Part shown: piece by piece, positions 26,692 to 35,783 of the stretch
Layout: the number at the start of each line of letters is the position of its first letter
How positions within the stretch are numbered: the first letter of the stretch is position 1
From: Moraxella pluranimalium
GTDB lineage: Bacteria; Pseudomonadota; Gammaproteobacteria; Pseudomonadales; Moraxellaceae
Length of the DNA stretch: 64,000 nucleotides
Direction: 5' to 3'
Assembly (NCBI RefSeq): GCF_002014825.1
Contig: NZ_MUYU01000015.1
Location: forward strand, 129,725 to 193,724
The notes under the pieces: generated by a model
Told to the model about the DNA's origin: nothing
What the model saw: the letters and a program-made list of their open reading frames with translations, nothing else
Databases searched by the model: none
Made by a program: the position numbers and the translations under genes

Positions 26692-27693
26692 TTACTCAAC
26701 CACTTTGGCAGCACGATCCAAGACAGCTTGTGGCAAGGTTACGCCTTGCTCTTCGGCGTGTTTTTTGCTGACATATAGGTCAAGATTTTGTGAAATATAC
26801 ACAGGGATGGCTTCTGGTTTTTCACCTTTTAGTACTTTGGCGATAATCTTACCAGACTCTTTACCAAGGTCTGTGTAGTTCACACCAAGCGCTGCCACCG
26901 CACCACGCTTAACTGTACTGGTATCAGCTGAGATCAATGGAATTTTTGCCTCTTTAGCGACTTGGTACAGCGCTTCATACGCATTGATGACATTATTGTC
27001 TGTTGAGGTATAAATCACATCCACTTTACCCTCTAAAGCCTTTGCCGCTTGAGTAATATCGGTCGATTTTGGTGCGGACGATTCAATAACATTGATACCA
27101 AGCGGTGCCAGCTTTTCTTTTAGATTTTTTAGCACGACAGTTGAGTTCACTTCACCTGGGCTATAGACATAGCCGACATTTTTGACATTTGGAATCAGCT
27201 CACGAATCAGCTCAATCTGTGGCTCATACGGTAGCACATCTGATGCACCGGTGACATTGTTGCCTGATTTTTCTAGGCTAGCGACAAGCTTAGCTTCAAC
27301 TGGGTCAGTCACCGCTGAGAAAATCACAGGAATCTCAGTGGTCGCTGCTGCCACCGATTGCGCTGATGGTGTAGCGATGGCATAAATCGCATCCGGCTTA
27401 TCCCCGGCAAATTGTTTAGCAATCTGACCTACAGTTGCCATGTTGCCTTGAGCTGATTGAAAAGTAACTTTTAGGTTCTCACCTTCTTTAAAGCCTTCGG
27501 CAGCCAGTTGTTCAATCGCACCGGTGCGAGCTGCATCCAGTGCAGGATGCTCTACATAAGCAGTGATTGCCAAAGTCTTAGTTTCGGTAGCAGGTGCAGC
27601 GGCGGCTGCATTATCAGCTGGCTTATCACCACCACAGGCGGTCAATGCTAAGGCGGTGATGCTTGCCCAAAGGGTAGTTTTTAAAAATTTCAT
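26692..27693 (-). CDS. ABC transporter substrate-binding lipoprotein (ABC_sub_bind family)
   Basis: The 333-residue protein starts MKFLKTTLWASITALALTAC, a lipoprotein signal whose Cys would be the lipid anchor, followed by GGDKPADN. The fold is that of the ABC_sub_bind family (PF04392), with IAVTAYVEHPALDAARTG-like, VIFSAVTDPVEAKLV and VGYVYSPGEVNS elements. These proteins feed LivH-type permeases and are often linked to tryptophan or tyrosine uptake. AGGAG lies 9 bases before the ATG at 27693, which decides this start over 27765. It is the first gene of the unit and is followed by a hairpin. Confidence 0.9.
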   Translation of the reverse strand: MKFLKTTLWASITALALTACGGDKPADNAAAAAPATETKTLAITAYVEHPALDAARTGAIEQLAAEGFKEGENLKVTFQSAQGNMATVGQIAKQFAGDKPDAIYAIATPSAQSVAAATTEIPVIFSAVTDPVEAKLVASLEKSGNNVTGASDVLPYEPQIELIRELIPNVKNVGYVYSPGEVNSTVVLKNLKEKLAPLGINVIESSAPKSTDITQAAKALEGKVDVIYTSTDNNVINAYEALYQVAKEAKIPLISADTSTVKRGAVAALGVNYTDLGKESGKIIAKVLKGEKPEAIPVYISQNLDLYVSKKHAEEQGVTLPQAVLDRAAKVVE

Positions 27694-27971
27694 GGCGGAC
27701 TCCTTGTCAAGGAAAATAAAATAAAAAGCTTTGGCAAAATTGCCATTTAACGCTGAGTTTAGCATACAGTTAATGGGTGAACAAGTGATTTTGTGTGAAT
27801 TATTTCAAAATTGTGACGGTTTTGACCAATAATCTTGCCACTTGTGGTTGAATGGGTGCTTTTGATGGTTATTCATTGGTTATTAGTAACAAAATCAGTG
27901 ATGATAAATGATACATAAAACAAAAAAGACTCACAGTCAAACTGCAAGTCTTTGATGTTATTACATAAATT

Positions 27972-28048
27972 TGGTAGGCCCAGCAGGGCTCGAACCTGCG
28001 ACCAAAGGATTATGAGTCCTCTGCTCTAACCGACTGAGCTATAGGCCC
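27972..28048 (-). tRNA. tRNA with CAU anticodon, probably tRNA-Ile2 (lysidine)
   Basis: The 77-base sequence with encoded CCA folds into a cloverleaf. The acceptor stem has two G-U pairs, the D-arm reads AGCTCAGTCGGTTAGAGC, the anticodon stem GAGGA/TCCTT holds loop CTCATAA, and the T-arm is GCAGG-TTCGAGC-CCTGC. The anticodon is CAU. The flanking TTGGTCGC of the variable region resembles isoleucine-2 tRNAs, whose C34 is modified to lysidine by TilS; elongator Met remains possible. Confidence 0.9.
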
Positions 28049-28103
28049 AAATAAAGTATGCGACATTATACACAAAGCCAACCGCTTAGTAAAGCATCAA
28101 CAA

Positions 28104-30710
28104 TCAGCCACGCTTGATACGCATGGCGTTCGCCACTACAGCTAGGCTTGATAAGCTCATGCCAATGGCAGCCAGCCAAGGCGGTACATAGCCAAAGGCG
28201 GCAGGCAGCAGCACCGATGTATTATAAATCAATGCCCAGCGCAGGTTTTGGCGGATGATGGCTTGGCTCTTAATAGACAGTCCGATAGCACGGTCAATGG
28301 CGATGAGCTTACCACCAAGTAACACGCTATCGCTTGAAACTTGGGCAAGGTCGGCAGCACCTGCGATGGATGTAGAGACATTGGCGGCAGCGAGCACGGG
28401 TGCATCATTGATACCATCACCGACCATCAGCACCGTCTCGCCATTTGCTTGTAAGCGTTTGATATGATTGACTTTATCTTCGGGACTTAGTCCATAATAA
28501 GCTTCTGTAATACCCAAATCGGCAGCGACTTGTAGTGCATTGGGATTGGGGTCGCCTGTGAGCATGAGCGGTGTGATGCCACGAGCTTTTAGCCCATCAA
28601 TCATCGCTTTGGCATCGGCTCGCAGTGAGTCATTAAAATAAAAGCGAGCGACAATTTGCCAAGCATCATTTTGCCATCTTGACATCAGTACCGACATATT
28701 GGCTTGATAGTCGCTTAAGTTTTCGGCAAATTGCCCCAGTGACGGACTATCGCCATCCACAGCAGAATCACCGACAAAGCGTAGATGGCCAATGCGATAA
28801 CGCACGCCATCAATCACCCCTTCGATACCGCCTGCGGTGTGATGCACGACATCCACAACCTTAGGCAGGTGCAAGCCATGTGCCGCTGTCAACAGCGCCT
28901 TTGCCACCGGATGACGACTGCCAATCTCAAGTGCCGCCGCTTTGGCAAGAAGTTCTGATTTATCATCATCGCCAATCACCACAAGCAAATTTGCCTGTCC
29001 TGTGGTCAGCGTCCCTGTCTTATCAAATGCGACTTTTGTCACCGTCGAGAGCGTCTGCACCGTATGCCCCCGTGTGGTCAAAAAGCCAAAGCTTGCCAAG
29101 CGATTGGTCGCCACCGTCAGCGCAATCGGTGTCGCCAAAGAGAGCGCACACGGGCAAGTCGCCACCAGCACCGCCACCGTCGCCCACAGCGCTTCATGCT
29201 TATCAATAAACCACCAGACGGCGAACACCAGTAGCGACAGCACCAGCACCCGAGCCACGAACCAGCGAGCCATACGGTCGGCATCTTGGGCGATTTTTGG
29301 CTTTTCGCTCATCGCACGGTTCATCAAGCGGTCGATGAGTGCAATTTGACTATTATCCACATCCGCAGTGACGAGCATCACAAAAGGCTGTGAGTCATTT
29401 TGAGCACCGCCCACCATTACATCACCCCGAGTTTTGACAATCAAATCACTCTCACCGGTCAATAGACTCTGCGACACCGTCGCCGTCTCGGACAACAAAA
29501 TTCCATCAGCGACAATCTGACTGCCTGCATCGATGGCGATGATATCACCGACTTTGACACTTTGGGCTAGGATTTTGTCCGTGCCATCGAGTGCTGATTT
29601 GGATAAATGCCGTCCGACATCCTGCCACCATGCATCAATGATGGACGCATCCAAAGTCCCTGCTTGTACTTGGGTGATGAGCGAACTATTTTCGTCCAAT
29701 CGCTTGACCAAAGTCGGCTCAATCACCACCAAATCCGATGCCATGTTCGATGCTTTTAGGCGAGCATTTTGTTCGATAAATCGCCCAGCAAGCAAAAAGA
29801 AAATAAACATCGCCACCGAGTCAAAATAAGTCTCGCCACCGCCGATGATGGTCGCATAAAGGCTTGCGGCAAATGTAGTAATCAGCGCAATCGATACCGG
29901 CACATCCATATTGACTTGGCGCGCCCGAATCGCATAAAACGCCGAGCCAAAAAACGGCAACGCCGAATAAAAAAACACCGGAATACTCACAAACAGCGAC
30001 ACATACCGCAAAAAATCCCGATGCTCAATCAGCATCCCGCTGTACTCACCAAAATACATCCCGATAGAGAACATCATCGCCTGCATCGCCCCAAGCGCAG
30101 CGATACCCAGACGGATGAGCATCTTTTTGTTTTGACGCTTGAGCATTGCTTCGTGCGTATCTTGGCGGTATGGCTTGGCATCATAGCCCACCGAATGTAC
30201 CGCTTTTAGAATCTCGCTAATCGGCAAAACATCATCGTCCCAATTCACCCGCATCCGCTGTTGGGTGAGATTGACTTGACAAGATTTCACGCCTGCCATC
30301 GACCGCAGACGAGTCTCAATCAGCCAAGTACACGCCGAGCATTTGAGATTGGCGACGGATAATTCAGCGGTGCTACCGCCATTTTCGGCATAGACGAATT
30401 GCCCCTTGATATCGGCATGGTCATAGGCGCTAAAATTGATGGCATCAGGCAGGCTTGCCGTTGGGCTGATTTCACGGCGGTCAAGATAATATTGGCTAAG
30501 ATTGGCTTCAACGATGCTTTGGCTCGCCAGCTGACAGCCCAGACAGCACATCGCTCGTGGCTTATCAAAAATCACGGTAAAAAACGGCTCTTTTGGCAAC
30601 ACTTCACCACAGTGAAAGCAGCTGCCATCAGGGGGCAAAATCAAGCTTTGTTCTAGGGTGTCGGTATCAGTCTGATAATCAGTCGAGCTCTTTGCGGTCA
30701 TGATGGTCAT
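28104..30710 (-). CDS. ccoI: Copper-transporting P-type ATPase, CcoI/FixI-like
   Basis: An 868-residue P1B ATPase. The N-terminus has a Cys-rich domain (CFHCGEVLP, then CCLGCQLAS) typical of CcoI/FixI, then a heavy-metal-associated domain with LKCSACTWLIETR. The membrane motif ATCPCALSLATP carries the CPC metal site, DKTGTLT is the phosphorylation site, GDGINDAPVLAAA the hinge, and about eight membrane helices are visible. CcoI-type pumps supply copper for cbb3 oxidase assembly rather than detoxification. No ccoNOP or ccoS gene is in this window, so that role is family knowledge. ATG at 30710 is used; TTG at 30713 and ATG at 30701 are alternatives. Confidence 0.88.
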   Translation of the reverse strand: MTIMTAKSSTDYQTDTDTLEQSLILPPDGSCFHCGEVLPKEPFFTVIFDKPRAMCCLGCQLASQSIVEANLSQYYLDRREISPTASLPDAINFSAYDHADIKGQFVYAENGGSTAELSVANLKCSACTWLIETRLRSMAGVKSCQVNLTQQRMRVNWDDDVLPISEILKAVHSVGYDAKPYRQDTHEAMLKRQNKKMLIRLGIAALGAMQAMMFSIGMYFGEYSGMLIEHRDFLRYVSLFVSIPVFFYSALPFFGSAFYAIRARQVNMDVPVSIALITTFAASLYATIIGGGETYFDSVAMFIFFLLAGRFIEQNARLKASNMASDLVVIEPTLVKRLDENSSLITQVQAGTLDASIIDAWWQDVGRHLSKSALDGTDKILAQSVKVGDIIAIDAGSQIVADGILLSETATVSQSLLTGESDLIVKTRGDVMVGGAQNDSQPFVMLVTADVDNSQIALIDRLMNRAMSEKPKIAQDADRMARWFVARVLVLSLLVFAVWWFIDKHEALWATVAVLVATCPCALSLATPIALTVATNRLASFGFLTTRGHTVQTLSTVTKVAFDKTGTLTTGQANLLVVIGDDDKSELLAKAAALEIGSRHPVAKALLTAAHGLHLPKVVDVVHHTAGGIEGVIDGVRYRIGHLRFVGDSAVDGDSPSLGQFAENLSDYQANMSVLMSRWQNDAWQIVARFYFNDSLRADAKAMIDGLKARGITPLMLTGDPNPNALQVAADLGITEAYYGLSPEDKVNHIKRLQANGETVLMVGDGINDAPVLAAANVSTSIAGAADLAQVSSDSVLLGGKLIAIDRAIGLSIKSQAIIRQNLRWALIYNTSVLLPAAFGYVPPWLAAIGMSLSSLAVVANAMRIKRG

Positions 30711-30779
30711 CAAATGGTGGGAAATAAGGTATTATAGCACAAAATGACCTACATGAACTCAATGGCAAAGCCGTCAAAA

Positions 30780-30811
30780 GTGTTTACAAATATAAACACC
30801 TTAGCTATAAT
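30780..30811 (+). promoter_or_regulatory. Promoter with overlapping palindromic operator for the two-gene module
   Basis: TTTACA (30783-30788) and TATAAT (30806-30811) are spaced by 17 bases. The inverted repeat GTGTTTA/TAAACAC (30780-30786 and 30793-30799, 6-base spacer) covers the -35 box, an arrangement typical of autorepression by the downstream DNA-binding protein. Confidence 0.75.
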
Positions 30812-30839
30812 AACTTATCAGCCTATTAATCAAATACCA

Positions 30840-31061
30840 ATGAAACACCATCCCAACAAAGAAATTAGTGATGCTATCGCTTATGCTATTGCCAATGGTT
30901 GGCATATCGTGGCAAGTGGTAAATCATCGCACGCCTATTGTCGATTGCGATGTAATTTTGGGCATAGCACACACCAAATGAGCGTTTGGAGCACACCCAA
31001 AAACCCACAAAATCACGCCAAACAAATCATCCGCAAAGTAGATGAATGTCAGGGGGAATAA
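30840..31061 (+). CDS. Small HicA-like protein, putative toxin of a two-gene module
   Basis: The 73-residue protein starts MKHHPNKEISDAIAYA, and carries GWHIVASGKSSHAYCRL, then STPKNPQNHAKQIIRKVDEC. The Gly-X-Lys-Ser-Ser-His element recalls the glycine- and histidine-containing core of HicA mRNA interferases, with the His in the expected place. Homologous small proteins are widespread and usually listed as hypothetical. Its stop is one base before the ATG of the next gene, which encodes a protein with an HTH, matching the toxin-first order of hicAB. Function as a toxin is inference. The ATG at 30840 is chosen because the long frame to 30744 would overlap the promoter. Confidence 0.6.
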   Translation: MKHHPNKEISDAIAYAIANGWHIVASGKSSHAYCRLRCNFGHSTHQMSVWSTPKNPQNHAKQIIRKVDECQGE

Positions 31062-31062
31062 T

Positions 31063-31515
31063 ATGAATACTTACCATTTTACCATCGTTGTTCGAGATGC
31101 CATTTTTGATGACAATCTTGAAGATTTACTTTATCAATCAGGGTGTGATGATGCACTAATCTGCACCTTGGATGATACCGTTTATCTTGAGTTTGACCGC
31201 ATGGCAAATAGTGCAAAAGACGCCATCGCTTCAGCATTTGATAATCTACATACCGCAGGATTTCATGATTTAATCCTGCAAGAAAAAGGTGTATCTTCAT
31301 TGGCAGAGATGGCGAAACGCTTGGGATTGTCTCGTATGGCACTCAGCCACTATGCCAAAGCAACCCGTGGCGATGGCAATTTTCCTAAGCCTGTTTATGG
31401 CGTGCAATCAGGTTCAGCTTTGTATGCTTGGCATGAAGTCGCCAACTGGCTATATCAACAAAACAAGCTACCAAAGACAGATTATGATGTTGCCATGTGT
31501 GCCAATTATTTCTAA
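31063..31515 (+). CDS. HTH protein, putative antitoxin/repressor of the two-gene module
   Basis: This 150-residue protein has two parts. The first 65 residues are HFTIVVRDAIFDDNLEDLLY... with YLEFDRMANSAKDAIASAFDNL. The second has a helix-turn-helix-like block SLAEMAKRLGLSRMALSHYA followed by RGDGNFPKPVYG and ALYAWHEVANWLYQ, resembling AlpA/MerR-type DNA-binding proteins. It follows the HicA-like gene by one base. The palindrome over the promoter is a natural target, so autoregulation is likely. It is not a recognised HicB; its N-terminal domain could still bind the small partner. Confidence 0.6.
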   Translation: MNTYHFTIVVRDAIFDDNLEDLLYQSGCDDALICTLDDTVYLEFDRMANSAKDAIASAFDNLHTAGFHDLILQEKGVSSLAEMAKRLGLSRMALSHYAKATRGDGNFPKPVYGVQSGSALYAWHEVANWLYQQNKLPKTDYDVAMCANYF

Positions 31516-31689
31516 AAAATTGATTAATTTTATTAAATAATTATCATCACAGGCATCAAAAACCCTTAACACACCCAACAAAAATCCTACAATCAAGCAA
31601 ATCTTAGCCAATTTTCTACGCTGATTTTGCTTGAAAATTGAACGAATTTGGGCGATAGTATGATTTTTGATTTTGTGGGTGGATTTATA

Positions 31690-34107
31690 ATGCCAAAAAC
31701 TCGCCGTACGCAGTCGGGCTTTATTGGGTTATTGTTGGTGCTATTGATACTGATGGCGATAGTCGCTGTGGCGTTGTACGCCATGTACCTAAATGCGACT
31801 GTCGTCTCAAAGTTTGAAAGTCGTCGTTGGGACATCCCAGCAACGCTCTACTCTCGTCCGCTCATGCTGTATCAAGGCGCAAGCCTATCCCCTGCCGAGC
31901 TTGAATCTTGGCTTAAGCTCTTGCGATACAGCCAAGCCAAACCCACCAAGACAGGCAGTTACCAAAAATCGGGCAACACCTACACCATCTACACACGGGG
32001 CTTTAGCTATGGCGATAACGACACCGACGCCAAACAGCTGATTGAAATCACCTTTAAAGACAATCAAATCAGCGGGCTCAAAAGCACCGTGCCAAGCCGT
32101 ACGGGGATTGTACGCCTTGAGCCGGTGAATATCGGCGGCATCTATCCTGAGAGCAACGAAGACCGTCAGCTCATCACCAAAGAGCAAATGCCAAAACAGC
32201 TCATCGATGCGCTGATTGCCACCGAAGACCGCAGTTTTTATGAGCATCACGGTGTATCTTTGCGTGGTATCAGCCGTGCCATCGTCGCCAATACCACAGG
32301 TCAGCCGATGCAAGGTGGTTCAACTATTACTCAACAGCTTGTCAAGAATTTCTACCTAAACTCTGAACGCACGCTCAAGCGTAAGGCCAATGAAGCCATC
32401 ATGGCGCTACTGCTCGAAGCTCGCTATGGCAAGCAAGAAATTTTGTTAGCTTATCTAAATGAAATCAATCTAGGGCAAAATGGCAATCGCTCGGTGAATG
32501 GCTTTGGGATTGCATCGCAGTTTTATTTTGACAAGCCACTCAATGAACTTAGCCTTGACCAATACGCCCTATTGGTCGGCTTGGCTCGTGGGCCAAGTCA
32601 TTATAATCCGCGCAAAAATCCCGAACGAGCACTGGAGCGACGCAACACCGTGCTTAATAATATGCTCGTTACTGGCAAAATTGACAACGCCACTTATCAA
32701 AAAGCCATCAAAAAACCGCTTGGCGTGGTCAAAACCCCTGCCATCGCCAAATCTAGATTTCCTGATTTTTTGGATGCGGTACAGCGAGAATTACAAGCCT
32801 ATTATCGTAAAGAAGATTTACAAAATAAAGGGCTAAAAATCATCTCAACGCTCGACCCAATCGCTCAGCAAGCTGCTGATTCGGCGATGGCATCACAGCT
32901 ATCTAGCCTACGCAAAAAAGGCAGTGCCACCAAAGACTTACAAGGCGCACTTGTCAGTGCACATCCTGCCACAGGCGAGCTTGTGGCGTTGGTTGGCTCA
33001 GGCAGTGAGTTTACTGGCTTTAACCGTGCTATCGATGCTAAGCGTCAAGTTGGCTCGCTACTCAAGCCTGTGATTTATCTCACCGCTCTACAATCAGGTC
33101 GCTACAATCTGACCACGCCTGTCAATGACAGCCAAGTCACTTATAAGGTCAATGGTAGCAACTGGACGCCCAAAAATTACGGCGGCGCATCGCATGGTAG
33201 CACGCCACTACTGAACGCTTTGGCAAATTCATACAACCAAGCGGCGGTGAATGTCGGTCTTGAATTTGGGATGCCTGCGTTTAAGGCGCAGATGGCAAAT
33301 CTATCCATCACCACCGAAATTCCGCCTTATCCATCAGTGATGCTTGGGGCGATTGATTTGACACCGATGCAGATGCTTGGGATGTATCAGATTTTTGCCA
33401 ATGGTGGTGCTTATACGCCGATTCATACCATCCGCACGGTGATTGACGAAAAAGGTCGTGTACTACAACGCAGTCAACGACAACAGCAGTTCCGTGCACC
33501 ACCGCAGGCGGTGTATCTACTGAATCGTGGCTTACAAGAAGTCATCCGCTCAGGCACTGCCAAGGCTGCCAATGACATCAATAAAGATTTGGGGCTCGCC
33601 GGTAAAACAGGCACAACCAATGACCATCGTGATGCATGGTTTGCAGGCTACAGTGGCAACTATGTCAGTGTGGTGTGGGTCGGTCGTGATGATAACAAGC
33701 CAATCGGCTTATCAGGCGGTACAGGTGCATTGCCGATTTGGACAGATTATATGCGTAGGCTCACCCTAAGCCCTGTCAATCTGCCTGTGCCATCAGGGGT
33801 GACTTGGCAATGGATGGATGGCTACAGTGGCGCACTATCAGCACAAGGCTGTACCGGCGCACTATGGCTACCTGTCATTGATGCGTATCGCCCATCACAG
33901 ATGAGCTCATGCGCCGCCGATATGCTGTATCAACAACAACTCCAAGCGCAAATCCAGTCGCTCGGCGATAATCTCGTGGATATGGGCGGCTACTATATCG
34001 AAGGCGAGCCATTATATACGCCTGAGCCCGAAATCTCACCGCAGGATAACTATATCGTTGATGAATATGTCGAACAAACGATGTCAAGCACTCAAGAAGG
34101 TTATTAA
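31690..34107 (+). CDS. mrcB: Penicillin-binding protein 1B, bifunctional transglycosylase-transpeptidase
   Basis: PBP1B polymerises and cross-links peptidoglycan. One N-terminal helix (FIGLLLVLLILMAIVAVAL) anchors it; a UB2H-like region follows. The GT51 domain has EDRSFYEHHG with the catalytic Glu179, and GGSTITQQLVKN. The transpeptidase has SXXK as SLLKP (Ser456), SXN as SYN and KTGTT. From ATG 31690 the protein has about 805 residues. That start has GGTGG upstream and puts a basic stretch (MPKTRRTQ) before the helix; a TTG 14 codons earlier would be the longest frame. The C-terminus has an acidic Pro/Tyr-rich tail. No LpoB-like gene is nearby. Confidence 0.95.
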   Translation: MPKTRRTQSGFIGLLLVLLILMAIVAVALYAMYLNATVVSKFESRRWDIPATLYSRPLMLYQGASLSPAELESWLKLLRYSQAKPTKTGSYQKSGNTYTIYTRGFSYGDNDTDAKQLIEITFKDNQISGLKSTVPSRTGIVRLEPVNIGGIYPESNEDRQLITKEQMPKQLIDALIATEDRSFYEHHGVSLRGISRAIVANTTGQPMQGGSTITQQLVKNFYLNSERTLKRKANEAIMALLLEARYGKQEILLAYLNEINLGQNGNRSVNGFGIASQFYFDKPLNELSLDQYALLVGLARGPSHYNPRKNPERALERRNTVLNNMLVTGKIDNATYQKAIKKPLGVVKTPAIAKSRFPDFLDAVQRELQAYYRKEDLQNKGLKIISTLDPIAQQAADSAMASQLSSLRKKGSATKDLQGALVSAHPATGELVALVGSGSEFTGFNRAIDAKRQVGSLLKPVIYLTALQSGRYNLTTPVNDSQVTYKVNGSNWTPKNYGGASHGSTPLLNALANSYNQAAVNVGLEFGMPAFKAQMANLSITTEIPPYPSVMLGAIDLTPMQMLGMYQIFANGGAYTPIHTIRTVIDEKGRVLQRSQRQQQFRAPPQAVYLLNRGLQEVIRSGTAKAANDINKDLGLAGKTGTTNDHRDAWFAGYSGNYVSVVWVGRDDNKPIGLSGGTGALPIWTDYMRRLTLSPVNLPVPSGVTWQWMDGYSGALSAQGCTGALWLPVIDAYRPSQMSSCAADMLYQQQLQAQIQSLGDNLVDMGGYYIEGEPLYTPEPEISPQDNYIVDEYVEQTMSSTQEGY

Positions 34108-34215
34108 TCATCAAGGGTTGTTAATAAACGCAAAAATAGCAAGTATGGCGAATGATTGGTATATTATTTTAATTCATGTTATAAACTTGTTTAGGTAAAT
34201 TATTGCAACCATATG

Positions 34216-34244
34216 TTGAGCACCCGAATAGAAACTGCTATACT
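34216..34244 (+). promoter_or_regulatory. Promoter of the Sel1-repeat gene
   Basis: TTGAGC (34216-34221) and TATACT (34239-34244) are separated by 17 bases and a TG sits just upstream of the -10. The gene begins 39 bases further on. Confidence 0.6.
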
Positions 34245-34282
34245 AATTAAGTTATTGATTATCTTTTTATAAGGTGTAAACA

Positions 34283-35689
34283 GTGAAGAAGTTTTCAGCA
34301 TTGGTGGCGGGCTTGATATTATCAGTATCAGCATGGTCAGCAGATTTTTACACAATTTTAACTAAGGCACAAGGTGGTGATGTTTCCGCTCAATCTGAAC
34401 TTGGCACTATGTACTATCTTGGCAAAGAAACCAAACAGGATTATCAAAAAGCCAATGAATGGCTAACCAAAGCCGCCCATCAAGGCGATACCAACGCTCT
34501 ATACTATTTGGGATTGTTGTATAGTAATAGTCAATACACAGCAAACGATGAGCAAAAAGCATTTGAATTTTTGCGCCAATCTGCTGAATTAAACTACCCA
34601 ACAGCACAAACCAGTTTTGGTTTACGACTGATTGGTCAGAATAACTGCAACGATGGTATCGCATGGCTTGAAAAAGCCGCCAATCAAGGTGATGATTCTG
34701 CATTTCTTTTTCTTGAATTTATCTATCAAGAGTTTACCGATAAGGAACTTAGAATACACAATACCTTATATCCACAATGCCCAAAAAACAATACTAAATA
34801 TTTTTATTGGACACATAAGCACGCCCTAACAGGCAATCCATATGCTCAGTCTCAGTTGGCGTCCTTATATCTAACAGGCATTGGTACAGCCATAGATTAT
34901 CAGCAAGCCTATTATTGGGCAAGTCTTGCTAGCGATAATGATTCTAGCTATGGCAGCGCGATTGTCGCCAACTTATATCGCAATGGTCTTGGTGTAGCCA
35001 AAAACCCCACCAAAGCCATTGAATATTACAAAAAAACCATCTCGCAAATACAAGGCGAATTGGCGAGGCAGATAGATGGGTTAGTTAAAGATAGCTCTCA
35101 ACAACTCCTCAATTCAAGCATGTCGATGCTTGCGAGCTATTACTATGAGCTGGGTATGTACACCCATGCACACGGCTATCTAACACAGTTGTTATACACA
35201 ACCGAAGCAAATGCTGCTAAATCACTGCTTGCAACTATGTACAGCGAAGGCTTAGGCGTGACAAAAAACGAAGAGCAGGCATTTGTTTACAATAAAGATT
35301 TGGCAGAACTAGGCTTTCCCGAAAATCAGTTTAATGTCGGACTCGCCTATCATCTTGGTCTTGGTGTTCAGATAGATTATCACCAAGCGGTTTATTGGTA
35401 CACACTAGCTGCCAATCAAGGCATCTCAGATGCTCAGCTAAATCTTGGGGTATTGTACGCTGAAGGTCAAGGCGTGCGTCAAGATGACAAAACAGCGTTT
35501 AATTGGTATGCCAAAGCTGCCGCACAAGGCAATACCATTGCCCAAGAAAACATTGGATCGTTTTATTACGATGGTACAGGCGTACGCCAAAACAAAACCC
35601 TTGCCAAAGAATGGTACGGCAAAGCGTGTGATGGTGGCAGTCAAGACGGCTGTGATATGTACCGCCAGCTCAAACAGGCAGGATATTAA
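34283..35689 (+). CDS. Secreted Sel1-like repeat protein
   Basis: The 468-residue protein starts at GTG with AAGGTG 7 bases upstream. It has a Sec signal peptide (KKFSALVAGLILSVSAWSA) and then about nine Sel1/TPR-like helical repeats, for example AQSELGTMYYLG-, ALYYLGLLYSN-, AQLNLGVLYAEGQGV and AQENIGSFYYDGTGV, each with the spacing A-X3-L/G-X2-Y. Repeats degenerate in the middle (about 130-190), where GHCPKNN-like Cys residues occur. Sel1 proteins are protein-protein adaptors; HcpA/Esi-type secreted members affect hosts, but a specific role is not supported here. It is a single-gene unit. Confidence 0.9.
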   Translation: MKKFSALVAGLILSVSAWSADFYTILTKAQGGDVSAQSELGTMYYLGKETKQDYQKANEWLTKAAHQGDTNALYYLGLLYSNSQYTANDEQKAFEFLRQSAELNYPTAQTSFGLRLIGQNNCNDGIAWLEKAANQGDDSAFLFLEFIYQEFTDKELRIHNTLYPQCPKNNTKYFYWTHKHALTGNPYAQSQLASLYLTGIGTAIDYQQAYYWASLASDNDSSYGSAIVANLYRNGLGVAKNPTKAIEYYKKTISQIQGELARQIDGLVKDSSQQLLNSSMSMLASYYYELGMYTHAHGYLTQLLYTTEANAAKSLLATMYSEGLGVTKNEEQAFVYNKDLAELGFPENQFNVGLAYHLGLGVQIDYHQAVYWYTLAANQGISDAQLNLGVLYAEGQGVRQDDKTAFNWYAKAAAQGNTIAQENIGSFYYDGTGVRQNKTLAKEWYGKACDGGSQDGCDMYRQLKQAGY

Positions 35690-35744
35690 TCACTACCCAA
35701 ACAAATCATACCATTCAATTTACCCATCATCAGTCAATATTTGC

Positions 35745-35750
35745 TATAAT
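35745..35750 (+). promoter_or_regulatory. Extended -10 of prmA
   Basis: TGCTATAAT forms an extended -10 box 34 bases upstream of the prmA ATG. Confidence 0.5.
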
Positions 35751-35783
35751 ATCGGCTGATTTTTATCTATTCTAGGAAAATTT

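Noticed and set aside
27972-28048. tRNA as an integration site for a genomic island
   Set aside because: No integrase or duplicated 3' end was found nearby; flanks are ordinary core genes.
28104-30710. CopA-type copper export pump
   Set aside because: The Cys-rich N-terminal extension before the HMA domain favours CcoI/FixI; export for detoxification is therefore less likely, although not excluded.
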